DNA of 61,736 nucleotides from Pseudomonas sp. GM79 (GCF_000282495.1 NZ_AKJE01000082.1:1-61736); one strand, 5' to 3'; positions 24,629 to 34,016 are shown, counted from the stretch's first letter. The notes: generated by a model not told the origin, from the letters alone. Program-made: numbers and translations.

Positions 24629-27082
24629 ATGAAAAAACTAAAACTAGTGATGATCGGCAACGGCATGGCCGGGGTTCGTACCCTGGAAGAACTGCTCAAG
24701 CTGAGTAATGAGCTGTACGACATCACGGTCTTCGGCGCCGAACCCCATACCAACTACAACCGCATCCTGCTGTCGCCCGTACTGGCCGGCGAGCAGACGT
24801 TCGAAGAAATCGTGCTCAACGATCTGGACTGGTACCTGGAAAACAACATCAAGCTGCTGCTCAACCGTAAAGTGGTGGAGATCGATCGGGTCAAACGTCG
24901 GGTCATCGCCGAAGACGGCACCGAGGCCGAATACGACCGCCTGCTGATTGCCACCGGCTCGACCCCGTTCATCCTGCCAATCCCCGGCAACACCTTGCAG
25001 GGCGTGATCGGCTACCGCGACATTGCCGACACACAGGCGATGATCGACACCGCCAAGACCCACAAGCACGCCGTGGTCATCGGCGGCGGCCTGCTGGGCC
25101 TTGAAGCCGCCAACGGCCTGCTGCTGCGCGGCATGCACGTTACCGTGGTGCACATCGGCGAATGGCTGCTGGAACGGCAACTGGACAAAACCAGCGGCCA
25201 ACTCCTGCAAACCGCCCTGGAAGGCCGAGGCTTGCATTTCCGCCTGTGCGAACAGACCCAGGCCCTGCACGACGCCGGCAATGGCCGGGTTGGCTCGGTT
25301 GAGTTCAAGAACGGCGACATCATCCCTGCCGACCTGGTGGTGATGGCCGCCGGTATTCGTCCCAACACCGAGCTCGCGGAAAAATCCGGCATCCCTTGCA
25401 GCCGCGGGATTCTGGTCAACGACACCCTGCAAACCTACGACCCTCGGGTCTACGCCATCGGCGAATGCGCCAGCCACCGTGGCATCGCCTACGGCCTGGT
25501 CGCGCCGCTGTTCGAACAGGCCAAGGTGTGCGCCAACCACCTCGCCCAACTGGGTTTCGCCACCTACAAGGGCTCGGTGACGTCGACCAAATTGAAAGTC
25601 ACCGGCATCGACCTGTTTTCCGCCGGCGACTTCATGGGCGGCGAAGGCACCGAGACCATCACCCTCTCCGACCCGATCGGTGGGGTCTACAAAAAACTGG
25701 TGATCAAGGATGACGTGCTGGTCGGGGCTTGTCTGTACGGCGATACGGCAGATGGCGGTTGGTATTTCCGGCAGATTCGTGAGAACCATGCCATCGGCGA
25801 GATCCGCGATCACCTGATGTTCGGCGAAAACGCCTTGGGCGACGTAGGACACCAGGGCCAGGACAAAGCCATGAGCATGGCCGACACCGCCGAAGTCTGC
25901 GGCTGCAATGGCGTGTGCAAAGGCACCATCGTCAAGGCCATCCAGGAACATGGCCTGTTCAGCGTCGATGACGTGAAAAAACATACCAAAGCTGCCAGTT
26001 CTTGCGGCTCCTGCGCCGGCCTCGTCGAGCAGATCCTGATCAACACCGTGGGCGGTGCGGCGGACGTCAAGCCGAAAAGCGAGAAAGCCATCTGCGGTTG
26101 CAGTGACCTCAACCACGGGCAAATCCGCCAGGCCATCCGCGACCAGCACCTGCTGACCATCGCCGGCACTATGAGCTACTTGAACTGGCGCACCCCGAAC
26201 GGTTGCGCCACGTGCCGTCCGGCGCTCAACTACTACCTGATTTCCACTTGGCCGGGCGAAGCCAAGGACGACCCGCAATCGCGCCTGATCAACGAACGCG
26301 CCCACGCCAACATTCAGAAAGACGGCACTTACTCTGTAGTCCCGCGGATGTGGGGCGGTGTGACCAATCCTTCAGAGCTGCGGCGCATTGCCGACGTGGC
26401 CGACAAGTACAACGTGCCGATGGTCAAGGTTACCGGCGGCCAGCGCATCGACTTGCTGGGGATCAAAAAGCAGGACCTGCCAGGCGTCTGGAAAGACCTG
26501 GACATGCCGTCCGGTCACGCCTACGGCAAATCCATCCGCACGGTAAAAACCTGTGTCGGCAGCGAGTTCTGCCGCTTCGGCACCCAGAACTCCACGCAAC
26601 TGGGCATCGAGCTTGAGCACGACCTGTTCAACATGTGGTCGCCGCACAAAGTGAAACTGGCCGTCTCCGGTTGCCCACGCAACTGCTCGGAAGCGGGGAT
26701 CAAAGACGTCGGAATTATCGGCGTGGATTCCGGCTGGGAGATGTACATCGGTGGCAACGGAGGGATCAAAACCGAAGTCGCGGAATTCTTCGTCAAACTG
26801 AAAACCGCCGAAGAAGTGCGCGAATACAACGGCGCTTTCCTGCAGCTGTATCGCGAAGAAGCCTTCTACCTCGAGCGCACCGTGCACTACCTGCAACGGG
26901 TCGGTATGGAACACATCAAGAAAGCCGTGCTGGAAGACCCGGAACGGCGCAAGGCACTGAACGATCGCCTGCAATTTTCCCTGTCGTTCGAGCAGGACCC
27001 CTGGAAGGAACGCCTCGAACAGCCGCTGCTGAAAAAAGAATTCGAGGTCATTCCCGTGAAGAACCTGGAGGTGCAGGCATGA
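24629..27082 (+). CDS. nirB: Assimilatory nitrite reductase, large subunit
   Basis: NirB reduces nitrite to ammonium with NAD(P)H in the cytoplasm. The 817-residue protein has an FAD/NAD-binding N-terminal half (VMIGNGMAGVRTLEELL, VVIGGGLLGLEAA). A BFD-like [2Fe-2S] region follows (CGCNGVCKGT and SSCGSCAGLV, ~425-470), with a further Cys cluster near 490-530. The siroheme/[4Fe-4S] domain has TCVGSEFCRFG (~641) and SGCPRNCSEA (~682), the four cluster cysteines. It overlaps nirD by 4 bp (ATGA). A sigma-54 promoter and antiterminator leader precede it. Confidence 0.97.
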   Translation: MKKLKLVMIGNGMAGVRTLEELLKLSNELYDITVFGAEPHTNYNRILLSPVLAGEQTFEEIVLNDLDWYLENNIKLLLNRKVVEIDRVKRRVIAEDGTEAEYDRLLIATGSTPFILPIPGNTLQGVIGYRDIADTQAMIDTAKTHKHAVVIGGGLLGLEAANGLLLRGMHVTVVHIGEWLLERQLDKTSGQLLQTALEGRGLHFRLCEQTQALHDAGNGRVGSVEFKNGDIIPADLVVMAAGIRPNTELAEKSGIPCSRGILVNDTLQTYDPRVYAIGECASHRGIAYGLVAPLFEQAKVCANHLAQLGFATYKGSVTSTKLKVTGIDLFSAGDFMGGEGTETITLSDPIGGVYKKLVIKDDVLVGACLYGDTADGGWYFRQIRENHAIGEIRDHLMFGENALGDVGHQGQDKAMSMADTAEVCGCNGVCKGTIVKAIQEHGLFSVDDVKKHTKAASSCGSCAGLVEQILINTVGGAADVKPKSEKAICGCSDLNHGQIRQAIRDQHLLTIAGTMSYLNWRTPNGCATCRPALNYYLISTWPGEAKDDPQSRLINERAHANIQKDGTYSVVPRMWGGVTNPSELRRIADVADKYNVPMVKVTGGQRIDLLGIKKQDLPGVWKDLDMPSGHAYGKSIRTVKTCVGSEFCRFGTQNSTQLGIELEHDLFNMWSPHKVKLAVSGCPRNCSEAGIKDVGIIGVDSGWEMYIGGNGGIKTEVAEFFVKLKTAEEVREYNGAFLQLYREEAFYLERTVHYLQRVGMEHIKKAVLEDPERRKALNDRLQFSLSFEQDPWKERLEQPLLKKEFEVIPVKNLEVQA

Positions 27083-27396
27083 ACTGGCTGGATATCTGCG
27101 CACTGGAAGAGATCAACACCCTTGGCTCGCGGATCATCGCCGGCCCGAAAGGCGACATCGCGATTTTTCGTACGAGCGACGATGAGGTTTTCGCCCTCGA
27201 CGATCGCTGCCCGCACAAGGGCGGGCCGTTGTCCCAGGGTTTGATCTACGGCAAACGAGTGGCCTGCCCGCTGCACAACTGGCAGATCGACCTGGAAACC
27301 GGCGAGGCCCAGGCCCCTGATATTGGCTGCGCCCACCATCATTCGGCACGGGTCGAGAACGGCCGGGTGCTGCTGTCCCTGCGGGAAGCAAGCTGA
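27079..27396 (+). CDS. nirD: Assimilatory nitrite reductase, small subunit (Rieske)
   Basis: A 105-residue Rieske-type partner of NirB. The two [2Fe-2S] boxes are RCPHKGG (C-x-H) and CPLHNWQ (C-x-x-H), and both are complete. Translation starts at ATG 27079 inside the nirB stop region, and its TGA overlaps the ATG of the nitrate reductase gene by one base. The three genes are therefore translationally coupled, and the order follows the electron path from nitrate to ammonium in reverse. Confidence 0.96.
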   Translation: MNWLDICALEEINTLGSRIIAGPKGDIAIFRTSDDEVFALDDRCPHKGGPLSQGLIYGKRVACPLHNWQIDLETGEAQAPDIGCAHHHSARVENGRVLLSLREAS

Positions 27397-30110
27397 TGAA
27401 CCAGATCACCGCCTCCACCTGCTGCTACTGCGGGGTCGGCTGTGGTGTGCTGATCGAGCACGACGGCGAGCGCATCCTCGGCGTCAGCGGCGATCCGGCA
27501 CACCCGGCCAACTTCGGCAAATTGTGCAGTAAAGGTTCGACCCTGCACCTGACCGGCGACCTGACGGCACGGGCGTTGTACCCGGAACTGCGCCTGGGCA
27601 AAGGCCTGGCCCGCAGCCGCACCGACTGGGACGCTGCCCTCGATCACGCCGCCAACGTCTTCGCCGAAACCATCGCCGAGCATGGCCCGGACAGCGTTGC
27701 GTTCTATATCTCCGGGCAGTTGCTGACCGAGGACTACTACGCCTTCAACAAACTGGCGCGAGCGCTGGTGGGCACCAACAACATCGACAGTAATTCACGG
27801 CTGTGCATGTCTTCAGCGGTGGTTGGCTACAAGCGCAGCCTCGGCGCCGACGCTCCGCCCTGCAACTACGAAGACCTGGAATTGAGCGACTGCGTGATGA
27901 TCGTCGGCAGCAACATGGCCTACGCCCACCCGGTACTGTTTCGTCGCCTGGAAGAAGCCAAATCCCGCCGCCCACAGATGAAAGTCATCGTCATCGACCC
28001 ACGGCGCACCGACACCTGCGATTTGGCCGACATGCATTTGGCGATTCTGCCCGGCACCGATGTCGCCTTGTTCCATGGGATTTTGCACCTGTTGCTGTGG
28101 GAAGACTGGGTCGACCGCGACTTCATCAAGGCCCACACCGAAGGCCTGGCCGAGCTGAAAAACCTGGTGCGTGATTACACCCCGACAATGGTGTCGCAAC
28201 TGTGCGGCATCAGCGTCGAGCAACTGCATCAATGCGCGCAATGGGTCGGCACTTCACCGAGCTTTCTGTCGCTGTGGTGCATGGGGCTGAATCAGTCCAC
28301 TGCTGGCAGCGCGAAGAACAGCGCGTTGATCAATCTGCACCTGGCCACCGGACAAATCGGCCAGCCCGGTGCAGGACCTTTCTCGCTGACTGGTCAGCCA
28401 AATGCCATGGGCGGCCGGGAAACCGGCAGTTTGTCGAACCTGCTGCCAGGCCATCGCGAAGCAGCCAATGCCGAACACCGCGCGCAAGTGGCTGACTACT
28501 GGGGCGTTGATCAACTGCCCGCGAACACCGGCCTAACGGCCATCGAGCTGTTCGAGCAGATGCGCAGCGGCAAGATCAAAGCCCTGTGGATCGCCTGCAC
28601 TAACCCTGCACAGTCGCTGCCGGACCAGACCGCTGTGCGCGAGGCACTGCAGGCCTGTCCGTTCGTGGTGTTGCAGGAAGCCTTTCGCACCACCGAAACC
28701 GCCGCGTTCGCCGACTTGCTGCTGCCCGCCGCCAGCTGGGGTGAAAAGGACGGCACGGTCACCAACTCCGAACGGCGCATTTCCCACGTCCGTCAGGCCA
28801 TCGGCGCACCCGGTGAAGCACGGCCCGACTGGGCGATCACCGTGGATTTCGCACAGCGCCTGGAAAAACATCTGCGCCCTGGAGCCACCAGCCTGTTTGC
28901 CTTTGAAACCACGGCGCAGGTCTTCGACGAATACAAACACCTGACGTGCGGCCGCGACCTCGACCTGTCTGGAATCAGCCATGCGCTGATCGACCAGCTC
29001 GGCCCGCAGCAATGGCCCTTCCCCGCCGGGGCTCGCGAAGGCACGGCGCGGCTGTATCTCGACGGAGTTTTCCCGACCGCCAGCGGGCGTGCACAGTTCA
29101 TCACCGACCCGTATCGCGCCGCCAAGGAACAACGCGATGCGCGCTTCCCCCTGACCCTGATCACCGGCCGCCTGCGCGATCAATGGCACGGTATGAGCCG
29201 CACCGGCACCGCCGCGCAGCTATTCGGCCATGTCAGTGAAGCCGTGTTGAGCCTGCACCCGGATGAACTGCGTCGGCATCGCCTGCAACCTGGCGATCTG
29301 ATCAACCTGAAAAGTCGCCGGGGCTCGGTGATCGTGCCGGTCAGCAGCGATGACAGCGTACGGCCGGGCCAGACGTTTCTGCCCATGCATTGGGGCGACC
29401 GCTTTCTCAAGGGCGGCGTGAATACCCTCACCCTTCCCGCCTTCGACCCGTTGTCGAAACAACCGGAACTCAAACACAGCGGTGTGCGACTTGAGCCTGT
29501 GCAACTGCCTTGGCAGCTTTTCGCCCTGATAGAGGGCGATGTTCAACAGCACTTGGAGACGCTACGACCGCTTTGCGAGGCGTTTTCCTACGCTAGCCTC
29601 AGCCTGACCGGCCGTGAGCGTCCTGCGCTGCTGATACGTGCCGCTAGCGCCGCCGCCCCGGAGCCGCAGTTGTTGCGTGATATCGATCAATGCCTGGGGC
29701 TCAACGAAGGCCCAGTATTGGCCTACGACGATCCTCGGCGTTCGATCGGCAAACGGGTACGCATTGAAAACGGTCGGATTACCGCGATTCGCCTGGCCGG
29801 TGAAACGCTGGCCCAACACTGGCTGCAAAGTCTGTGGCTCGAAGGTCGCGCCGACGAACAGCTACGCCGTTGGCTGCTGGCGCCTTTGAGTGCGCCACCG
29901 GGCAGTGCTGGCGGTCCGGCATCGGGCACCAAAACCCTGTGCAACTGCATGAACGTCAGCCAGAACGCGGTGTGTGCCGGCATTGGCCGTGGCCTGGATT
30001 TGCAGGGTTTGAAACAAGAACTGGGTTGTGGCACGCAATGCGGCTCCTGCGTCCCGGAAATCAAGCGTTTGCTGGCCGCCACCGCGCAGCCAGTCGCCGT
30101 CATCTCGTGA
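27396..30110 (+). CDS. nasC: Assimilatory nitrate reductase, catalytic subunit
   Basis: A 904-residue molybdopterin oxidoreductase that reduces nitrate to nitrite in the cytoplasm. The N-terminal [4Fe-4S] ligands are in CCYCGVGCGVLIE, with the distal Cys in GKLCSKG. Molybdopterin-binding segments include NNIDSNSRLCMSSAV and GQPNAMGGRETG. A C-terminal BFD-like [2Fe-2S] domain (CNCMNVSQ, then CGTQCGSCVPEIKRLL, ~848-890) suggests direct reduction by a partner flavoprotein. No signal peptide is present, which excludes a periplasmic Nap type. The symbol follows P. aeruginosa use; other names are narB and nasA. Confidence 0.95.
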   Translation: MNQITASTCCYCGVGCGVLIEHDGERILGVSGDPAHPANFGKLCSKGSTLHLTGDLTARALYPELRLGKGLARSRTDWDAALDHAANVFAETIAEHGPDSVAFYISGQLLTEDYYAFNKLARALVGTNNIDSNSRLCMSSAVVGYKRSLGADAPPCNYEDLELSDCVMIVGSNMAYAHPVLFRRLEEAKSRRPQMKVIVIDPRRTDTCDLADMHLAILPGTDVALFHGILHLLLWEDWVDRDFIKAHTEGLAELKNLVRDYTPTMVSQLCGISVEQLHQCAQWVGTSPSFLSLWCMGLNQSTAGSAKNSALINLHLATGQIGQPGAGPFSLTGQPNAMGGRETGSLSNLLPGHREAANAEHRAQVADYWGVDQLPANTGLTAIELFEQMRSGKIKALWIACTNPAQSLPDQTAVREALQACPFVVLQEAFRTTETAAFADLLLPAASWGEKDGTVTNSERRISHVRQAIGAPGEARPDWAITVDFAQRLEKHLRPGATSLFAFETTAQVFDEYKHLTCGRDLDLSGISHALIDQLGPQQWPFPAGAREGTARLYLDGVFPTASGRAQFITDPYRAAKEQRDARFPLTLITGRLRDQWHGMSRTGTAAQLFGHVSEAVLSLHPDELRRHRLQPGDLINLKSRRGSVIVPVSSDDSVRPGQTFLPMHWGDRFLKGGVNTLTLPAFDPLSKQPELKHSGVRLEPVQLPWQLFALIEGDVQQHLETLRPLCEAFSYASLSLTGRERPALLIRAASAAAPEPQLLRDIDQCLGLNEGPVLAYDDPRRSIGKRVRIENGRITAIRLAGETLAQHWLQSLWLEGRADEQLRRWLLAPLSAPPGSAGGPASGTKTLCNCMNVSQNAVCAGIGRGLDLQGLKQELGCGTQCGSCVPEIKRLLAATAQPVAVIS

Positions 30111-30120
30111 GGAAAACACT

Positions 30121-30888
30121 ATGAGCGCAAAAGTCTGGCTGGTGGGTGCGGGTCCTGGCGACCCTGAATTGCTGACCCTCAAGGCGGTTCGAGCGTTGCG
30201 CGAAGCGGACGTGGTGCTGATCGACGATCTGGTCAATGAGGCGGTGCTGGAGCATTGCCCGAACGCGCGAATCATTCCTGTGGGTAAGCGCGGTGGCTGT
30301 CGCTCCACGCCTCAAGCCTTCATTCATCGCCTGATGTTGCGTTATACCCGTCACGGCAAATGCGTGGTGCGGCTCAAGGGTGGTGATCCGTGCATCTTCG
30401 GGCGCGGCGGTGAGGAAGCGCAGTGGCTGCGTGAGCGTGGCGTCGAGGTTGAACTGGTCAATGGCATCACCGCTGGCCTTGCCGGTGCGACCCAATGCGA
30501 TATCCCGCTGACGCTGAGGGGTGTCGCGCGTGGTGTGACACTGGTCACCGCGCACACTCAGGATGACAGCAGCCTGAACTGGCAGGCCCTGGCACAAGGG
30601 GGCACAACACTGGTGATTTATATGGGCGTGGCGAAACTCAGTGAAATTCGTGAGCAACTGCTGGCCGGCGGAATGGCTGCCGATACGCCTGTGGCGATGA
30701 TCGAAAATGCTTCCCTGCCGCACCAACGGGAATGTCGCAGCGACTTGGCAGCCATGGAAAACGATGCCTGTGACTTCCAGCTCAAAAGCCCGGCGATCCT
30801 CGTGATCGGTGCGGTGGCGGCCTGCGATGAGATCAAAAGATCGCAACCTGCGGCAGCTCCTGCATTGGCTCGGTGTTTATCCTTGTAA
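30121..30888 (+). CDS. cobA: Uroporphyrinogen-III C-methyltransferase
   Basis: CobA (SUMT) methylates uroporphyrinogen III to precorrin-2, the precursor of siroheme required by NirB and of cobalamin. The 255-residue protein shows VGAGPGDPELLT near the start, VGKRGG, VRLKGGDPCIFGRGGEE and GITAGLAGA, all family signatures. ATG 30121 is 10 bp after the nitrate reductase stop. The last ~20 residues, from DEIKRSQPAAAP on, are encoded by a copy of an intergenic inverted-repeat family, so the natural end has probably been replaced or extended. It is the final gene of the nirB operon. Confidence 0.95.
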   Translation: MSAKVWLVGAGPGDPELLTLKAVRALREADVVLIDDLVNEAVLEHCPNARIIPVGKRGGCRSTPQAFIHRLMLRYTRHGKCVVRLKGGDPCIFGRGGEEAQWLRERGVEVELVNGITAGLAGATQCDIPLTLRGVARGVTLVTAHTQDDSSLNWQALAQGGTTLVIYMGVAKLSEIREQLLAGGMAADTPVAMIENASLPHQRECRSDLAAMENDACDFQLKSPAILVIGAVAACDEIKRSQPAAAPALARCLSL

Positions 30889-30971
30889 GGATCAAAAGAT
30901 CGCAGCCTGCGGCAACTCCTACATGGATTTGGCATTTATCCCAAGGAACTGCCGCAGGCTGCGATCTTTTA
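30832..30971. repeat. Triple GATCGCAGCCTGCGGCA repeat, first copy inside cobA
   Basis: Three ~34-bp copies of the GATCAAAAGATCGCAGCCTG family: 30832-30866 and 30892-30923 in direct orientation, and 30943-30971 inverted. The first lies inside the cobA reading frame and encodes its C-terminal tail. The second and third form the usual inverted pair after the gene. Confidence 0.9.
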
Positions 30972-31015
30972 GAAACAACGCAAAACCAACGCTGCAACCC
31001 AAATCGCAGACAAAG

Positions 31016-31041
31016 AAAAGCCCGGCCTAAGCCGGGCTTTT
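31016..31041. terminator. Bidirectional terminator between cobA and oprF
   Basis: A perfect 6-bp stem CCCGGC/GCCGGG with a CTAA loop, extended by AAAAG/CTTTT pairs, so each strand ends in a T run. It is 18 bp from the oprF stop. Confidence 0.93.
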
Positions 31042-31058
31042 CCAGAGCTGCGAGCTAA

Positions 31059-32093
31059 TTACTTAGCGCTAGCTTCAACCTGCGCTTCTACGCGACGGTT
31101 TACAGCGCGACCAGCGTCAGTTTTGTTGTCAGCAACTGGGCGGGATTCGCCGTAGCCAACAGACTGAACGCGGGACGATTCAACACCGTACTGGTTGGTC
31201 AGAACTTGCTTAACGGCGTTTGCACGACGCTCGGACAGTTTCTGGTTGTAAGCGTCAGGACCGACGGAGTCAGTGTGACCTTCAACAGTAGTAGTGGTGG
31301 ATGGGTACTGCTTCATGAAGTCAGCCAGGTTTTTGATGTCGCCGTAGCTGTTAGGCTTGACTACCGACTTGTCGAAGTCGAATTTCACGTCCAGCTCAAC
31401 ACGAACAACTTCAGCAACTGCTGGGCAGCCATCAGCGTCAACAGTTACGTTGGCTGGGGTGTCCGGGCACTTGTCAACGTTGTCGCAAACGCCATCGTTG
31501 TCGCTGTCGGCGCAGACTTCAGCTGGTGCTGGAACTGGAGCAGCAGCAGGCTTGGAGCCGCCACCGAAGTTCACACCGATACCAACGCTAGGAGCCCACT
31601 CGGTGTCGCCCTGGTCGATGTTGTACTGAGCTTCAACGCCGGCACGGGCGTAGAAGTTGTCGGTGAAGTACAACTTGGCACCGCCGCCAACGTTGGCGAA
31701 GGTGGAACCGTTACGACCACCGGAACCGTTCTGACCGATGCTCTGGTCGGAGAAACCAGCCGATACGTACGGACGCAGCATGTCGCCCGGGTTGTTGAAG
31801 TGGTACAGAGCATCCAGAGCAGTGTTGGAGCCCTTGATGTTACGGCCATCTTCGGCACGTGCGTTGTGCACTTCGTCGTAGGCCAGACGCAGTTCAACGT
31901 CGTCGGTCAGGAAGTAACCGATCGAACCGCCGAACAGGTTGCCGTTGTTCTTGAAGTCACGAGCGCTATCGAACATTTCTTTCTTAGCGAAGCCTTCGAT
32001 TTCAACTGCGCCTTGGCCTTGTGCCAGAGCGCCGAACGAAGTGGCGGCAATAAGAGAACCAATGGCCAAGCCCAAGGTGTTTTTCAGTTTCAT
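31059..32093 (-). CDS. oprF: Major outer-membrane porin OprF
   Basis: A 344-residue OmpA-family protein that anchors the outer membrane to peptidoglycan and forms a slow porin. It has a signal peptide (1-24, ending GALA-QG), an N-terminal beta-barrel (~25-185, GFAKKEMFDSARDFKN onward), and a Pro/Ala linker with four cysteines in CADSDNDGVCDNVDKCPD and DGCPAV. The OmpA-like C-terminal domain (~235-344) has VEGHTDSVGPDAYNQKLSER, which binds peptidoglycan. It lies 107 bp downstream of sigX and is a known SigX-dependent gene in Pseudomonas. Confidence 0.97.
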   Translation of the reverse strand: MKLKNTLGLAIGSLIAATSFGALAQGQGAVEIEGFAKKEMFDSARDFKNNGNLFGGSIGYFLTDDVELRLAYDEVHNARAEDGRNIKGSNTALDALYHFNNPGDMLRPYVSAGFSDQSIGQNGSGGRNGSTFANVGGGAKLYFTDNFYARAGVEAQYNIDQGDTEWAPSVGIGVNFGGGSKPAAAPVPAPAEVCADSDNDGVCDNVDKCPDTPANVTVDADGCPAVAEVVRVELDVKFDFDKSVVKPNSYGDIKNLADFMKQYPSTTTTVEGHTDSVGPDAYNQKLSERRANAVKQVLTNQYGVESSRVQSVGYGESRPVADNKTDAGRAVNRRVEAQVEASAK

Positions 32094-32200
32094 CCGTTAA
32101 ATCCCCATCTGGTGATTGTGAAGCAGTCCCGCAAACCGGGGGACAACTCGGCGGCAAGTCTATCAGAACTTGCCTACACGTAAGAGATATTTGCGCCGAA

Positions 32201-32791
32201 CTAAGTTTCAGCAATGCCTGCAAATTTCTCACGCAATTTGTCTAGAGCGCGTTTGTAACGCATTTTTGTTGCACTCAAACCCATGTGCATTATGTCTGCG
32301 ATCTCCTGAAATTCCAGCTCTGCGACAAATCGTAGCACCAGAATTTCTCGGTCGATCGGGTTCACATACACCAGCCAGCGATCAAGTCCGCCCTTTTCCT
32401 CGGGTTTCGGCATCTTTTCTTCAGATGCTTCCTCGAGGGGGTCCAGACTCAAAGCGTCCATCAAGCGACGCTTTCGCCGTTCTTTCCGATACTGCGTGAT
32501 GCACTCGTTGTACGTGATGCTATATAGCCATGTCTTGAACTTCGATTTGCCCTCGAAGTTCTTCAGGCCGTAGAGCACCTTCAACATCACTTCCTGACAG
32601 ACATCGTCTGCATCACGATCGTTCCCAAGATACCGTGCACAAACGTTAAATAATGTTCGCTGGTAACGCCGCATCAGTTCTTCATAAGCGCGCGTTACGT
32701 GAAACAGCTCGGTATGCGAGCGCGCGACCAACTCCTCATCAGAGAGCTCGCGGGGGTCGTAGCGCGTGGAGAGCGATTGAGCTTTATTCAA
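32201..32791 (-). CDS. sigX: ECF sigma factor SigX
   Basis: A 196-residue extracytoplasmic-function sigma factor. Region 2 (~35-100) includes YLGNDRDADDVCQEV and FKTWLYSITYN. Region 4 (~135-190) includes IDREILVLRFVAELEFQEIA and a helix-turn-helix ending KMRYKRALDKL. A highly charged linker (EEASEEKMPKPEEKGG) joins them. SigX responds to envelope and membrane-fluidity stress and activates oprF in Pseudomonas. No anti-sigma gene is adjacent, as is usual for SigX; the mechanosensitive channel CmpX upstream has been proposed as its sensor. Confidence 0.96.
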   Translation of the reverse strand: MNKAQSLSTRYDPRELSDEELVARSHTELFHVTRAYEELMRRYQRTLFNVCARYLGNDRDADDVCQEVMLKVLYGLKNFEGKSKFKTWLYSITYNECITQYRKERRKRRLMDALSLDPLEEASEEKMPKPEEKGGLDRWLVYVNPIDREILVLRFVAELEFQEIADIMHMGLSATKMRYKRALDKLREKFAGIAET

Positions 32792-32821
32792 AACAAGTCT
32801 GGCCGACAGTCAGGTCAATGT

Positions 32822-32853
32822 CCGCCGCAGTCCTTCAGGACATTTTGCGGCGG
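32822..32853. promoter_or_regulatory. Compound stem-loop between cmpX and sigX
   Basis: A nested dyad has outer arms CCGCCGCA/TGCGGCGG, 8 bp and perfect, around an inner GTCCT-TC-AGGAC hairpin. It begins 31 bp upstream of the sigX start and 25 bp after the cmpX stop. No T run follows on the transcribed strand, so a simple terminator is unlikely; an attenuator, processing site or mRNA stabiliser is possible. Confidence 0.5.
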
Positions 32854-32877
32854 CATACATTAGCAGGATTTGCCGGG

Positions 32878-33702
32878 TTAGCGGCTACTCACATGCTGCT
32901 CCAAGAGAATCCGATTCGAGAGAGAGACTAGCTCACCCTCATCGGTCAGCACGGTGGTTTTAACCGTTCCGATCTCTTCGATCTGACCTTCGACCTCGCC
33001 AACTCGCACTTGTTGCCCAACCTGATACAACTCACGCACATAGATTCCCGCAAGAATCTGACCGGCAATTTCCCGGCTTCCCAACCCCATGGCCAGCGCA
33101 ACCGCCAGACCAACGGTAATCAAGACGATCACGATCACATGGTTGAGCAGGTCAGTCTTGACCTCCAACTGGCTGATCGCAACCGAAATACTGATGATGA
33201 TCACCAGGCCCTGGGCAATTCGCCCCAGACCCGCGGCGTAATCAAGCCCTACGCCTTCAGCCGCGCCACGCACCAGCCCATTGGCCAGTTGCGCCAGCAA
33301 GACACCCACCAGCAGTACCAGCGCAGCACCGAATACTTTCGGCAAATACAGCGCCAACATGTCCAGCGTAGCCGAAACTCGCTCAAGTCCAAGAGATTCT
33401 GCGGCAGAAACCAGAAATATCAGCAGAACAAACCAATACACGATTTTACCGATCAACGTCGAGATAGGCACCTGAAGGCCTGCTCGGGATAGCAATTTGG
33501 TCAACCCGGTGCCGCCCATCAGGCGATCGAGGCCCAGTTTGGCGAGCAATTTGGAGAGCAGTGTGTCCAGCAGTTTGGCCACGACAAAACCCAGCAGTAG
33601 CACAACCAGTGCGCCAAACAGGTTCGGAATGAAGTTTGCAACCTTGGTCCATAACGCAGTCATTGCAGTGACGAGGCTCTGAGTCCAGAGATCAAGTTCC
33701 AT
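32878..33702 (-). CDS. cmpX: MscS-like mechanosensitive channel protein CmpX
   Basis: A 274-residue inner-membrane protein with about five hydrophobic segments (for example FGALVVLLLGFVVAKLL, ~28-45, and VIVIVLITVGLAVALAMGLG, ~190-210). A short MscS-type beta domain follows (QVGQQVRVGEVEGQIEEIGT, then LVSLSNRILLEQHV). ATG 33702 is 2 bp after the crfX stop; a TTG two codons upstream is also in frame but overlaps crfX. CmpX is linked to SigX activity and membrane homeostasis in P. aeruginosa. It lies 86 bp upstream of sigX. Confidence 0.93.
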   Translation of the reverse strand: MELDLWTQSLVTAMTALWTKVANFIPNLFGALVVLLLGFVVAKLLDTLLSKLLAKLGLDRLMGGTGLTKLLSRAGLQVPISTLIGKIVYWFVLLIFLVSAAESLGLERVSATLDMLALYLPKVFGAALVLLVGVLLAQLANGLVRGAAEGVGLDYAAGLGRIAQGLVIIISISVAISQLEVKTDLLNHVIVIVLITVGLAVALAMGLGSREIAGQILAGIYVRELYQVGQQVRVGEVEGQIEEIGTVKTTVLTDEGELVSLSNRILLEQHVSSR

Positions 33703-33704
33703 AT

Positions 33705-33953
33705 TCAATCAGCCTTATCAGCAGTGCGAGCGGTAGGTTTACGAAGACGGGAAACCGGCGAGATATGGGCCGATCCGTTATTCAGGGCGATCATCAGCGC
33801 GGGCAACCAGCGGCCCAGCAGGCTGAACAGATCGCCGGCACCGACCTGGCGGTTGGCGGTTTTCAGCACGCGGCCCAGGCAGGCATCGTCGTCACGGCTG
33901 GACGGCGAAGCTTTGAGCATGTCACGCAAAGACTGTTCAAACGGATCGTGCAT
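33705..33953 (-). CDS. crfX: Small conserved protein CrfX
   Basis: An 82-residue protein of unknown function, conserved in Pseudomonas between cmaX and cmpX (also written cfrX). It starts MHDPFEQSLRDMLKASPSSR at ATG 33953; a GTG two codons upstream is in frame, but AGAGGT spaces better to the ATG. No signal peptide or membrane helix is seen; the middle is moderately hydrophobic (LFSLLGRWLPALMIALNNG). The tight packing with cmpX implies co-transcription in the cmaX-crfX-cmpX unit. Confidence 0.9.
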   Translation of the reverse strand: MHDPFEQSLRDMLKASPSSRDDDACLGRVLKTANRQVGAGDLFSLLGRWLPALMIALNNGSAHISPVSRLRKPTARTADKAD

Positions 33954-34016
33954 ACGCACCTCTCGTGATATCTGTGAAAGACGCGGTCAAATTTGGTCGG
34001 GTCACATGACTCATCA

